Shown here piece after piece: positions 50,271-59,350 of a stretch of 64,000 nucleotides of DNA. Each line of letters opens with the position of its first letter. Position 1 is the first letter of the stretch. The stretch is from assembly GCA_019636475.1 (NCBI GenBank), contig JAHBXN010000003.1:186001-250000 (forward strand), written 5' to 3'. Both the position numbers and the translations under genes were made by a program. The DNA comes from Phycisphaerae bacterium (GTDB taxonomy: Bacteria; Planctomycetota; Phycisphaerae; UBA1845; UTPLA1). The notes below the pieces were generated by a model, which saw nothing but the letters and a program-made list of their open reading frames with translations, had not been told where the DNA came from and did no database searches.

Positions 50271-51160
50271 CAGTAGTTCGACTCGGGTGAAAGAACCAGC
50301 AGCTTTTCAAATTCCGTCATGCCGTCAGAGTCGGTCAGCGGTCCGGTCGTGCGGCCGTTCAGAAATTGATTCATCAGCCGATCGGCGTCATTCGTCAGGT
50401 TCTCGTACGACGTATCGCGAAGCACTTCGAATTCGTGACGCGATCCGATCTTGAGGACACGGCCTTTCTCCAGCATGACCATCCGGTCCGCGATTCGGAA
50501 GGCCGAATCCATCTCGTGCGTCACCACGATGCTCGTTACGTTCAACTTTTTCGACAGGTCCATGATCAAATCGTCTATTGCCGCGCTCGTGACTGGATCG
50601 AGTCCGGCCGACGGTTCATCGTAGAAAAGTATCTCCGGATCCAGCACCGTGGCCCGCGCGAGGCCAGCACGTTTCTTCTGGCCGCCCGAGAGTTGCGACG
50701 GCAGTTTGTCCCGATGCGGCAGCATGTGAACCTGCTGCAACTTAAGTGTCACGACAATGTCAATGATTGACGGATCGACATAGCTGTGCTCGCGGAGCGG
50801 GAGCGCGACGTTCTCAGCCAGCGTCATGGAGTTGAAGAGCGCCCCGCTCTGAAAGAGGATGCCGAATCGTTTGCGAATTTCGTTCAGGCCGGATTCGTCC
50901 ATGCCAACGATATTACGGGGCGCGGACATGTCCCTCGTCCTGAAATGAATGCTGCCATGTGTGACGTCATATTCGCCGATCAGACAGTTCAGCAGAGTGC
51001 TCTTACCGCATCCGCTACCGCCCATGATGACGATCGTCTCACCGCGATGAATGTCGAATGTGATCCGATCGAGCACAATGACTTCGTCGCCGTCGTTACT
51101 GGTGAACGACTTGCGCAAGTCCTGGATCGAAATGACTACGTCACGCTTTTCGGACACCAA
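50270..51160 (-). CDS. mlaF: MlaF-type ABC transporter ATPase
   Basis: 296 residues with all ABC motifs: Walker A GGSGCGKSTLLN, signature LSGGQKKR, Walker B ILFYDEPSAGLDPVT and the H-loop VTHEMDSAF. The residues around the signature and the C-terminal extension resemble MlaF rather than other importers. The start is a TTG at 51160 or the next GTG; no ATG is available. It is one unit with mlaD; the permease gene is separate. Confidence 0.9.
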   Translation of the reverse strand: MVSEKRDVVISIQDLRKSFTSNDGDEVIVLDRITFDIHRGETIVIMGGSGCGKSTLLNCLIGEYDVTHGSIHFRTRDMSAPRNIVGMDESGLNEIRKRFGILFQSGALFNSMTLAENVALPLREHSYVDPSIIDIVVTLKLQQVHMLPHRDKLPSQLSGGQKKRAGLARATVLDPEILFYDEPSAGLDPVTSAAIDDLIMDLSKKLNVTSIVVTHEMDSAFRIADRMVMLEKGRVLKIGSRHEFEVLRDTSYENLTNDADRLMNQFLNGRTTGPLTDSDGMTEFEKLLVLSPESNY

Positions 51161-51499
51161 TCAAGACCTGCAGTATTTTGGCGGCCAACCGAACTCGAGC
51201 GTCCGATCGTCAACCGAGACCGGACTCGACCGGCATAAACGAACGCGCCGACCGGAATCGGAATGATTCTAATTCGGACGATGAATGTTTGAAAGCGGGC
51301 CGCGTCCGGCACTTGTTCCAGGGAAATATGGACGAGTCTGGTTGGAATGAAGGCGAGATCGCACCGACTTCAGGGAACCTGCGATCGCCTCGATGTGAAG
51401 AAAACTGTCATTGGGGATCGACGGCCGACAGCTGCGCAGCGAACCGCGCAGGCGTTCGAGACGACTGGACCCGAAATCGATACCGGCGGCTACAGATAC
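51161..51499. other. Intergenic region upstream of mlaF
   Basis: 339 bases between the gene ending at 51500 and mlaF, both leftward. I see no gene with a ribosome-binding site and no clear hairpin. It probably carries the mlaFD promoter, but no box pair stands out. Confidence 0.35.
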
Positions 51500-53191
51500 T
51501 CAGCCTTGCAGTCGGCGGATATCGCTCAGTTTCCCTTCGATGCCGATGAAGTTGTAGAACTGCTCCTGCGTCAGCACCGGAACCGAGAAGTATGTGGCGC
51601 GGCGCCGCGCGTCGCGGAACCGTTCAGCCTCATTTGCATACCTGCGCTTCAGGACCGGAATCGTCGGATCGACTTCGGGCTTTCGTTGGATGCCGGCTGG
51701 GCCATCCTGCATGGCGCCGATCCCGCCATTACCACCATCGGCATCGTCATCGTCTGACGTGTCCTCGTCATCGGACGAGTCATCGTCGTCATCGGAATCG
51801 GCCTCGTCGCTAGAATCTTCGTCATCGCTGGTTCCGACGGCCTCTTCGGCGGTTTCTTCGTCTCCGCTCTCGTCCGCGGTCGCAGCGGCCGGCGTTGAAG
51901 CCGCCGCCTCCGTCGGAACGACATCCTCGCCGCGCGGCGGCGTTCCGACGACAAGATAGTCTGTGGCCGCTGTCACCTCATCAGTGACGACGCCGCCCCA
52001 GCGCTCAATCAGGGCAATCACCTGTTCGCGGCCGCGTACATCCGGCTCGCCATCGAAGTCGGTATCAAATTCACCGACGACGACGAATCGTTGCTTCTTG
52101 TTTCGGTTCTTGCTGATCACGATGTTATTGACCGAATCCCCTTCGAGAATCGGATCGTCCGGCGACGCCGGCGACACCACCCGGCACTCGGCTGTTCGGG
52201 CATCGACGCTCCGAACTTCCAGGCTGGCCTTTCCTCGGCCGCTGGCTGGCACACGCTCATCAGAGGAATACACGCTGAAGGTCATTCCGAGTGCGACATT
52301 GTCGTCGCGACCAAGATTGATGTAGCAGAGTGAATCGCCCGGGAGAATTCGAAGCACTTTCCCCAGCGGCTTGCGGGCCACAGCCAGCGGCTCCGCATTT
52401 GTCGGCACGTTTCCGCGATACTCCTTGATTGCGCCGGCCTGGGCCAGAAGCATCTCGTCCTGCTCCTTGAGTGTCGCGGCGATTTGCCGTTTCTGGCGGG
52501 CGTGCGTCACCTTAGCATCTTCAAGTTCGCTTCGAGTCGCTTCGACCTTACTTGCAAGCGCGCGGACCTCGGCGCCCTTGACTTCCTCGAAGTCGCTCTT
52601 CGCTCGCTGAAGTTCCTCCACCTGCGCGGTCAGCTTCGCCAACCGGTCGTCAAACGTGTCGCGAAGCTGCTTGATCTGTTCCTGAGCCTCGGCCAACGAC
52701 TTGAGGGCCTTCTCGCTGGATTTGTCAGCCTGAATCCTGGCATCGCGCTCCGAGCTGTACTGTTCGTACAGTTTCTCAATCAACGCCACGGCCCCGCTCG
52801 ACGCGGCCAGGCTCGCGGCGTTGTCGTCAGTCCGGTCACCCGCAATCCGGGCGATGGCGGCGTCCAACTTGGCGAGTGCGGTCTGCGCCGAATCGTTCTG
52901 GTCGCCGGTGATCCGCCCCATCAACGCCTTCCCGGAGCGCATGATCTCCCCGACGAGCGTCTTGTTCTGGCCGGCCTGAACATTTGGGAACAGCCGTTTG
53001 ATTTCGTTCTCATCGTTGCCGCGGGCGATCTTGTTTCGTGCTGCGGTTGCAGATGCCGCATCGGCGCGCAACTGTTCCTGCAAGTTCACGAGCCAGATCA
53101 GCACGCCGGCAAGAATGAGGGCGACGACGATCGATACGACCATTCCGATCATGGTCCCGTTGGAACCACGCTGAGGCGCGACACCTGCCAT
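51500..53191 (-). CDS. Membrane-anchored coiled-coil protein with BRCT-like domain
   Basis: 563 residues. An N-terminal membrane helix (IGMVVSIVVALILAGVLIWL) is followed by a long coiled coil (about 115-265), then a beta-rich central domain (KVLRILPGDSLCYINLG...). A BRCT-like segment follows (KQRFVVVGEFDTDFDGEPDV...ALIERWGGVVTDEVTAAT-DYLVVG), and then a highly acidic Asp/Ser/Glu region (about 440-490) and a polar tail. BRCT modules bind phosphopeptides or DNA ends and are usually cytoplasmic, so a membrane-tethered one is unusual; the N-terminal topology places it in the cytoplasm only if the helix is N-out. Divergent from polA. Confidence 0.7.
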   Translation of the reverse strand: MAGVAPQRGSNGTMIGMVVSIVVALILAGVLIWLVNLQEQLRADAASATAARNKIARGNDENEIKRLFPNVQAGQNKTLVGEIMRSGKALMGRITGDQNDSAQTALAKLDAAIARIAGDRTDDNAASLAASSGAVALIEKLYEQYSSERDARIQADKSSEKALKSLAEAQEQIKQLRDTFDDRLAKLTAQVEELQRAKSDFEEVKGAEVRALASKVEATRSELEDAKVTHARQKRQIAATLKEQDEMLLAQAGAIKEYRGNVPTNAEPLAVARKPLGKVLRILPGDSLCYINLGRDDNVALGMTFSVYSSDERVPASGRGKASLEVRSVDARTAECRVVSPASPDDPILEGDSVNNIVISKNRNKKQRFVVVGEFDTDFDGEPDVRGREQVIALIERWGGVVTDEVTAATDYLVVGTPPRGEDVVPTEAAASTPAAATADESGDEETAEEAVGTSDDEDSSDEADSDDDDDSSDDEDTSDDDDADGGNGGIGAMQDGPAGIQRKPEVDPTIPVLKRRYANEAERFRDARRRATYFSVPVLTQEQFYNFIGIEGKLSDIRRLQG

Positions 53192-53565
53192 GAGAGTTAC
53201 CCTCTTGAATTCAACGTATGCACCGGCGTACCGGCGTCTGGTGTTAGGTCAGCCCCCCGATTGTGTGCTGAACCGCGAATCCCCTCTTGTCAGTCAACTG
53301 GACTTCGTTCCGGGCGGGTGCGGCCCCATTGGGTGGGCAGGCCGCGAGTCGGAGGGCCGAAGTTTCATCTAAGTATCTGCAAATCAAGGCCGAATGTCAA
53401 CGTTCGCGGCATCTTCCGTTTCCTGGGATTGCGGGCGAACATCTCGATTCTCGGTCCCGCATCGATCGAACCGACCGACCCGGCTTACCAGACTGACCAA
53501 CCGAACCCGGAGGCCCGGTTGACACCTTGCTCCTGCCCGCCGAAAACACCTTCAAGGCGGAACAC
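53192..53565. other. Intergenic region between divergent genes
   Basis: 374 bases between the BRCT-like protein gene (leftward) and polA (rightward). No tRNA, small RNA or clear promoter recognised. The region is GC-rich with short imperfect hairpins only. AAGGCGG lies close to the polA start. Confidence 0.35.
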
Positions 53566-56505
53566 ATGCCCCACAAAACGCTCTATCTCATAGACGGACA
53601 TGCCCAGATTTATCGCGCCTACTACGCGCCGTTCGGGAATCTGACGTCACCCCGGGGCGAGCCAACTCGGGCCGTCCATGTCTTCACGCAGATGCTGCTG
53701 AATCTGCTCAGAGACCGGAAACCCGATCACCTCGCGATGATCATGGATGTGGATGATCGGACGGTCTTTCGCGTTCAGATCGATCCGGAATACAAGGCCA
53801 ATCGCGACAAATCGCCTGAAGATCTCGGTCCACAGATTGATCGAATCGTCTCAATCGTTTCCGCAATGAAGATTCCGATTCTGCGTCTAAGCGGCTTTGA
53901 AGCGGACGATATCATTGCGACGCTTTGCCATCGGTTCGCGCGCGATCCGCTCGATGTATACCTCGTGAGCCGAGACAAGGATCTCGACCAGCTATTGACG
54001 GACCGGGTTCGAATGTACGACCCGGGAAAGGACGTCGTGATCGACGCCGCTTCGATGACGACCGATAAAGGATATCCGCCAGGACTGGCAGTCGAAGCTC
54101 AGATGCTCATTGGCGATAGCGCGGATAATGTCAAAGGCGTCCCGGGCGTTGGACCCAAGAAAGCAGCTCAACTCTTGTCGCAATACGGCTCGGTAGCCGC
54201 CATTATCGAAAACGCCGAACAACTGACGCCGAAGCTCCGCGAGAACATGCTCGCATTTCGTGATCGGATGGACGCCGTCCGCCAGCTTGTCACGTTGCGC
54301 CGTGATGTCCCGATTGATCTCACGCTTGAAAGCGCGGACGTGTCTCGCTTTACGCCCGCCGCAGCTGGACCGATTCTCGCGGAGCTGGGTCTGAACCGAT
54401 TACTGGACCGCATCGCCGGCGCATCGCCCGATTCCGGATCGCGCGATTCGGCCGCTCCGCCTGCCATGGGCGCTCTGGACGCTCGACGCAACGTACAGAT
54501 GGCGTCGAAACAGGACACACTCTTCAGTTCATCAGAGACGACCGCGCCGGACGAAGCGGCTCAGGACGAGTACAACCACGCATCAAGCGATGATGAGGCC
54601 ACACATGCGAAGTTGACTGCTGAGTCGACGTTTGCCGACGGCCTGTTCGGCCCGGACACCGGTGGTGATCTCATCTCGCCGCTTCAGGGTACAGACAATC
54701 CCGCTTATCGTCTGATCGATACCGAGGCCGCATTGACGGATTTGGCCACAACACTCGCCAAACAATCGGCTTTCGCATTCGACACTGAAACGACAGGTCT
54801 CGTGCCCGTCGATTCCGATTTGTGCGGCATCAGCATCGCGTATGAATTCGGATCCGCCTATTACATCGCGGTTCGGGGCGTTGGCCCGCTCGTCACCGAA
54901 GAGGCTGTTCGAACGCACCTAGGTCCAATTTTTGCCGATGAGCGCATTCGCAAGTGCGGGCAGAATTTGAAGTACGACTTGAACATACTTGCCGGAATCG
55001 GCATCGTCGTGCGGGGTGTTGACTTTGATTCGATGATCGCCAGTTTCGTGCTCGATCCGCTTCGACGTTCGCACGGCATCGACGGCCTCGCGATGGAATT
55101 ACTCCACTTCCGAAAAATCCCCACTCAGGCGTTGATCGGCAAGGGCAAGGACCAGATCACATTTGCCCAGGTTCCGACGGATCGAACTTCTCAGTATGCA
55201 TGTGAAGATGCGGACATTGCGTGGCGACTGCGACAGTCCCTCGAAAAACAAATGACCGATCCGGAAATTCGGGCTTTGTTTCACGACCTGGAAATGCCGC
55301 TCGTCGAAGTCCTCATGCGGATGGAACGCCATGGCATCGCCGTCGATCGAAACCTGCTCTTGCAGCTCAGCGGCGAGATGACCGAGAGATTGGCACGGCT
55401 TGAAGTGCAGATCCACGAGCAGGCGAAACGACCATTTAATATCAACTCCACCAAACAACTCGCGGAGGTTCTCTTCGACGAACTTGGCTTGCGCGTCGTC
55501 AAACGAACCCGCACGTCCCGATCCACTGACGCCGAAGTTCTCGAAACGCTCGCCAACGAAACCGAACAGCCGATCCTTCGGCTGCTGCTCGAACACCGCG
55601 AACTGTCCAAGCTGAAGGGCACATACGTCGATTCCCTGCCCGACATGATCAGTCGGCGCACGGGGCGGATTCATCCGAGTTTCCATCAGGCCGGCGCCGT
55701 CACCGGACGGCTCTCGTGCAGCGATCCGAACCTTCAGAACATCCCAATTCGCACCGAGGAAGGCGCCAAAATTCGGCGCGCGTTCGTCCCCGGCAACCGC
55801 GACCACGTCCTCATCAAGGCCGACTATTCCCAGATCGAGTTGCGCGTGCTGGCCCATTTCAGCGGGGATGAGAACCTGCGCGACGCCTTCCTTCACGACC
55901 GCGACATTCACGCCTTTGTCGCCGCCCAACTCAACGACATCCCGATTGAGGACGTTTCAAAAGAGCAGCGGTCACGTGCAAAAACCGTCAACTTCGGAAT
56001 CGTTTACGGCCAATCCGCATTCGGACTTGCCCGACAGACCGGCATGTCGCAGGCTGATGCCCGGCAGTTCATTGATCGCTATTTTGCCCGTTATCCTCGA
56101 ATCCGGGGCTTCCTCGATCAATGCGTCGAACACGCTCGTCGGCATGGCTATGTCAAAACAATCCTTGGCCGGCGAAGGCCGATAGCCGATATTTCATCGC
56201 GCAACCAGGCCGCACGAAACGCGGCCGAACGTTTGGCAGTTAACACGGTCGTGCAGGGATCCGCGGCCGATCTGATCAAACGCGCCATGATTAATCTCGA
56301 TCGGCGAATCGAAACCGAACGGCGTCCGATGCGGATGCTGCTCCAGGTACATGACGAATTGGTGTTCGAAGTCCCGCGGGAGCGCGCGGCCGAAGAGGCT
56401 CGGGTGATTGTAAAGGAAATGTCCGAGGCACTGACACTCAACGTGCCCATAAGGGTCGATGTCGCGGTGGGAGAAAACTGGCTCGATATGACTTCCGTCA
56501 TGTGA
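53566..56505 (+). CDS. polA: DNA polymerase I
   Basis: 979 residues with three domains. 5' nuclease (1-285): LYLIDGHAQIYRAYYAPF and the helix-hairpin-helix KGVPGVGPKKAAQLLSQYG. A 3'-5' proofreading exonuclease starts near 390 with intact acidic residues in FDTETTGL (Asp406, Glu408). The family A polymerase has motif A ADYSQIELRVLAHFSGDE, the O-helix RSRAKTVNFGIVYGQSA and motif C QVHDELVFE. The ATG at 53566 begins MPHKTLYLIDG with AAGGCGG upstream. A low-complexity linker of about 90 residues separates the nuclease from the exonuclease. Confidence 0.97.
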   Translation: MPHKTLYLIDGHAQIYRAYYAPFGNLTSPRGEPTRAVHVFTQMLLNLLRDRKPDHLAMIMDVDDRTVFRVQIDPEYKANRDKSPEDLGPQIDRIVSIVSAMKIPILRLSGFEADDIIATLCHRFARDPLDVYLVSRDKDLDQLLTDRVRMYDPGKDVVIDAASMTTDKGYPPGLAVEAQMLIGDSADNVKGVPGVGPKKAAQLLSQYGSVAAIIENAEQLTPKLRENMLAFRDRMDAVRQLVTLRRDVPIDLTLESADVSRFTPAAAGPILAELGLNRLLDRIAGASPDSGSRDSAAPPAMGALDARRNVQMASKQDTLFSSSETTAPDEAAQDEYNHASSDDEATHAKLTAESTFADGLFGPDTGGDLISPLQGTDNPAYRLIDTEAALTDLATTLAKQSAFAFDTETTGLVPVDSDLCGISIAYEFGSAYYIAVRGVGPLVTEEAVRTHLGPIFADERIRKCGQNLKYDLNILAGIGIVVRGVDFDSMIASFVLDPLRRSHGIDGLAMELLHFRKIPTQALIGKGKDQITFAQVPTDRTSQYACEDADIAWRLRQSLEKQMTDPEIRALFHDLEMPLVEVLMRMERHGIAVDRNLLLQLSGEMTERLARLEVQIHEQAKRPFNINSTKQLAEVLFDELGLRVVKRTRTSRSTDAEVLETLANETEQPILRLLLEHRELSKLKGTYVDSLPDMISRRTGRIHPSFHQAGAVTGRLSCSDPNLQNIPIRTEEGAKIRRAFVPGNRDHVLIKADYSQIELRVLAHFSGDENLRDAFLHDRDIHAFVAAQLNDIPIEDVSKEQRSRAKTVNFGIVYGQSAFGLARQTGMSQADARQFIDRYFARYPRIRGFLDQCVEHARRHGYVKTILGRRRPIADISSRNQAARNAAERLAVNTVVQGSAADLIKRAMINLDRRIETERRPMRMLLQVHDELVFEVPRERAAEEARVIVKEMSEALTLNVPIRVDVAVGENWLDMTSVM

Positions 56506-56554
56506 TCGGCGTTTCATCGCCATACAAGGCGACTGTCGCCGTCCGCGACGCCGC

Positions 56555-57610
56555 TCATCTCGCCCAGCGGCGCAGCTGCGACATGTCGTACGTCTGTCCT
56601 TCGACGGAGATTGACCCGCCCTGCATGACCGGGAACCATGGCGAACCATCCGCGCCGCGCAGCACATGAAACGTCTGCGCGGGAACTCCGCCGCGACCCA
56701 GGAGCACGCAAACTGCGCCTTCGCGATCTGTCGCAATATCCAGAACCATCAGAGGCTGGCTGCAGCGAGAAGGCGGGAGAAACATGTCGCCCGCTGCAAG
56801 AATCGGTTCATCAAGCGGACGGCTGTCATCCAGCAGACTTAGCGACGATGTGTACTGGAACAGCGTTTCCAGATACGCGCAGAAGTTCGCTCTCGTGTCG
56901 TCCACCTGCCCCGAACCCGTGAATGTCACATTGCGCCCGTCGATAACCGGCCGAATGCCGGCCGCCCACGGACGCCACGCCACGAAGTGCCCGCTGGTCA
57001 GGTGAAATCCGAGCGACGCACCTCGCTCCGTCATGGACCATTCATACTCCGCACGAAGGCGAATCATCATGTTCGCCCCGGCGAGCAAGCGACCGCTGCG
57101 CGGCTGCAAGGCCAGAGTCACGGCGATTCGTCCATCCTCCGCGGGATAGACCACTTTGCCGTTGGATGTCGTCACAGGCGTTCCGATTGGCGCAATAGGA
57201 AGATGTCGCAGCCACGATGCGAAACCGCCTTCGCATGATTTCACCCGCGAGAAGCCGGGCGGCACTGCAATATACTCGGACAGCGGCACAAAATCGGCCA
57301 CTTGTGATTTCGACAACCAGGCGTAGTGTTTCGCACGATCCACCGATCGAAGCGTGACGGCACTAGCGGCGACAGCTTTCATGCCGATCGGTTTCGGATT
57401 TGCCGCAGGCGCGAGCACCTGGCTCGCGGAAGCAAGCAGCACGGTCGCACACATAACGGCGCCAGCGCCGCGAAATGAACAACCTGCAACGGCCGGTACG
57501 ATCGAACTCAATCGCTCCCGGGCTGTAATCAGCAGCGGCAGGACAAAAAATCGCCACAGTCCGGCCGCGAAATGATACGTGAATCGCGAAGCGAGTTGGA
57601 TCTGTTTCAT
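56555..57610 (-). CDS. DUF4846-type protein, exported
   Basis: 351 residues. A hydrophobic N-terminal helix (MCATVLLASASQVLAPAA) suggests export or membrane anchoring. The rest matches the DUF4846 pattern as I remember it: FASWLRHLPI, VTTSNGKVVY, and MMIRLRAEYEW followed by FHLTSGHFVAWRPWAAG. The DUF4846 family is uncharacterised. It is convergent with polA and lies on the minus strand downstream of the TPR lipoprotein gene. The basic N-terminal 50 residues may be cytoplasmic. Confidence 0.75.
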   Translation of the reverse strand: MKQIQLASRFTYHFAAGLWRFFVLPLLITARERLSSIVPAVAGCSFRGAGAVMCATVLLASASQVLAPAANPKPIGMKAVAASAVTLRSVDRAKHYAWLSKSQVADFVPLSEYIAVPPGFSRVKSCEGGFASWLRHLPIAPIGTPVTTSNGKVVYPAEDGRIAVTLALQPRSGRLLAGANMMIRLRAEYEWSMTERGASLGFHLTSGHFVAWRPWAAGIRPVIDGRNVTFTGSGQVDDTRANFCAYLETLFQYTSSLSLLDDSRPLDEPILAAGDMFLPPSRCSQPLMVLDIATDREGAVCVLLGRGGVPAQTFHVLRGADGSPWFPVMQGGSISVEGQTYDMSQLRRWAR

Positions 57611-57779
57611 GGGAACTGACGCGTGCGCACGGATTCCCTTCCGGACACTGAATGCCCGGACGTGCCATTAATGAGGCACCGATGGAATCATCTGCAATGG
57701 ACTTCGGCGAGAGTCTTATATCGACAGAATTGTCGCGGCTGGAAGAGCAATCAGAAATCGCGAGCGTGGTTTCCGGACG

Positions 57780-58571
57780 TCAAGGTTCTACGGCGGCATC
57801 TTCACCGGCACGATCATTCTCTTCCGCCAGGTTGATCCTGACAAAGTTCGGCCCGCGTTTCTCATCGGCCAGCGCTGCAATTCGATCGAGATGATCCTGA
57901 GCTGCCGTGAATTTCGGGTTGATCTTGATGCTGCGACGGAGCGCATCCTCCGCTTCGGAATACTGTTCACGCTCCGTGCAGATCACCGCAACGTTGTAAT
58001 ATGCCACTTCAACAGGGACAACCTGCGTGAATTCCTTCACGGATTCGTCAATGCGATCGGTCCGGGCCAGCACGATGGCCAGATTCATCCGCGCACGCTC
58101 AAAAGTCGGCGTGATTGCAAGGGCGTTGCGGAACTCACTTTCGGCAGCCTGCACCTTGTCTTGCAGCAGATAGCAGTAACCGAGATTGTTGTGAAGCATG
58201 GCGGATTCGGGTGCGATCCGAACCCCCTGTTTGAAGTGATTCTCGGCTTCGGTGTACCGCTCCAGCCTTTGATAGACAATGCCGAGACGGTTATGGGCTT
58301 CGATCAGCCTGGGATTATTATTCAGCGCCCGCTCGTATTGCTTAATCGCGCCGGCAATATCATTCTGCTGTTCCAGCATACGCCCGGACGCAAGATGCGT
58401 GCCGGCCGAGATGCGCGGCGCAGGCGCATCCTTTACTTCCTTACCAGGCGGAGGAGACTTGTCCGCATCGTCCCACGACGCGGCCTTGACGTGCCGGGAG
58501 TCATCTTTCAGACATCCAAACGAGGCGGCGTATGCCACCAGCAGCGTTGCAGCTACGGGGTATTTGCTCAC
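57780..58571 (-). CDS. TPR lipoprotein
   Basis: 263 residues. Signal peptide with lipobox-like AASFGC (Cys20), then an Asp/Pro linker and five to six tetratricopeptide repeats (NDIAGAIKQYERALNNNPRL, ERYTEAENHFKQGVRIAPES, DKVQAAESEFRNALAITPTF, EQYSEAEDALRRSIKINPKF). The start is a GTG at 58571 with GGAGGA eight bases upstream inside the end of the preceding gene, so the two are translated together. It is the size of TadD/PilF-type pilotin lipoproteins, but no pilus gene is nearby. Confidence 0.82.
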   Translation of the reverse strand: MSKYPVAATLLVAYAASFGCLKDDSRHVKAASWDDADKSPPPGKEVKDAPAPRISAGTHLASGRMLEQQNDIAGAIKQYERALNNNPRLIEAHNRLGIVYQRLERYTEAENHFKQGVRIAPESAMLHNNLGYCYLLQDKVQAAESEFRNALAITPTFERARMNLAIVLARTDRIDESVKEFTQVVPVEVAYYNVAVICTEREQYSEAEDALRRSIKINPKFTAAQDHLDRIAALADEKRGPNFVRINLAEENDRAGEDAAVEP

Positions 58572-58573
58572 GA

Positions 58574-59113
58574 TCAGTTTCCTCCGCCACCACCCATGCC
58601 ACCACCGGCGTTGGTGAGGTTGTACGCGCGCCCGCGCTGCTCAGGCTGCTTCGCGACGCCCTGGCCCGCGGCAGCTTCGGCCGCGGTCATACCGCGTCCG
58701 CCGGCCATACCCAACTCCACCTTGATCTCGTTCTTTCCGGGGGTGGCGTGTGCCAAGAATTCCCGCGCCATCGCCAGTCTGGCTTCGAGCAACTCCGAGT
58801 TCTGGAGGTTTGTGTCGTAATGAAGGACTCCGCCGGTAGAGGCGAGCAATTCCGCATAGCGTTCAAGGCGCACTTCACCCGTGCCCGAAAGATGCGGCGA
58901 ATGGGGAATGAAATGAATGTCCGCGATGCTCATGTCAGACATCATTCCCTGGTCGTTGTGATTGGCAAAGTACTCCGCGAGGGCCGGCTGCGGCGGAGAA
59001 TCCTCGGTCTGCGGCCCGTTCATTGATACTGTTTCCGTGTCCTGATTGCAGGCTGACCCAAACGCCAGGAACATGACGCTGGCCGCAAGGGTGAGTTTGC
59101 CTCTGATATCCAT
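58574..59113 (-). CDS. Lipoprotein with OmpA/CpaD-like pattern
   Basis: 179 residues. The signal sequence ends at GSAC (Cys22). A central segment IADIHFIPHSPHLSGTGEVR and LERYAELLASTGGVLHYDTN...ARLAMAREFLA has the shape of CpaD/OmpA-like peptidoglycan-associated proteins. The C-terminus is Gly-rich (GGGMGGGGG). AGAGGAG precedes the ATG. Paired with the TPR lipoprotein. Tad-type pilus relationship is a guess. Confidence 0.65.
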   Translation of the reverse strand: MDIRGKLTLAASVMFLAFGSACNQDTETVSMNGPQTEDSPPQPALAEYFANHNDQGMMSDMSIADIHFIPHSPHLSGTGEVRLERYAELLASTGGVLHYDTNLQNSELLEARLAMAREFLAHATPGKNEIKVELGMAGGRGMTAAEAAAGQGVAKQPEQRGRAYNLTNAGGGMGGGGGN

Positions 59114-59350
59114 CGTGCGGACTCCTCTATCAAGAATCCCGACTCGACGCGCTCGCCACGATCGCCGCGCGAAACGACTGTTACAACGCCCGACTCCGCA
59201 TCAACACATTCCGGGTGCAGAGTCTCCCATCCCGTTATCGGCAGCGGCGCCTTCCGGCAAACAAGGAACCCGAACAATCAGTCCGATCGCGCAGGAATTG
59301 CACGCAACGAGCCATCGGAACCGACGAATTTATGAAAGATGGTTAGTGGG

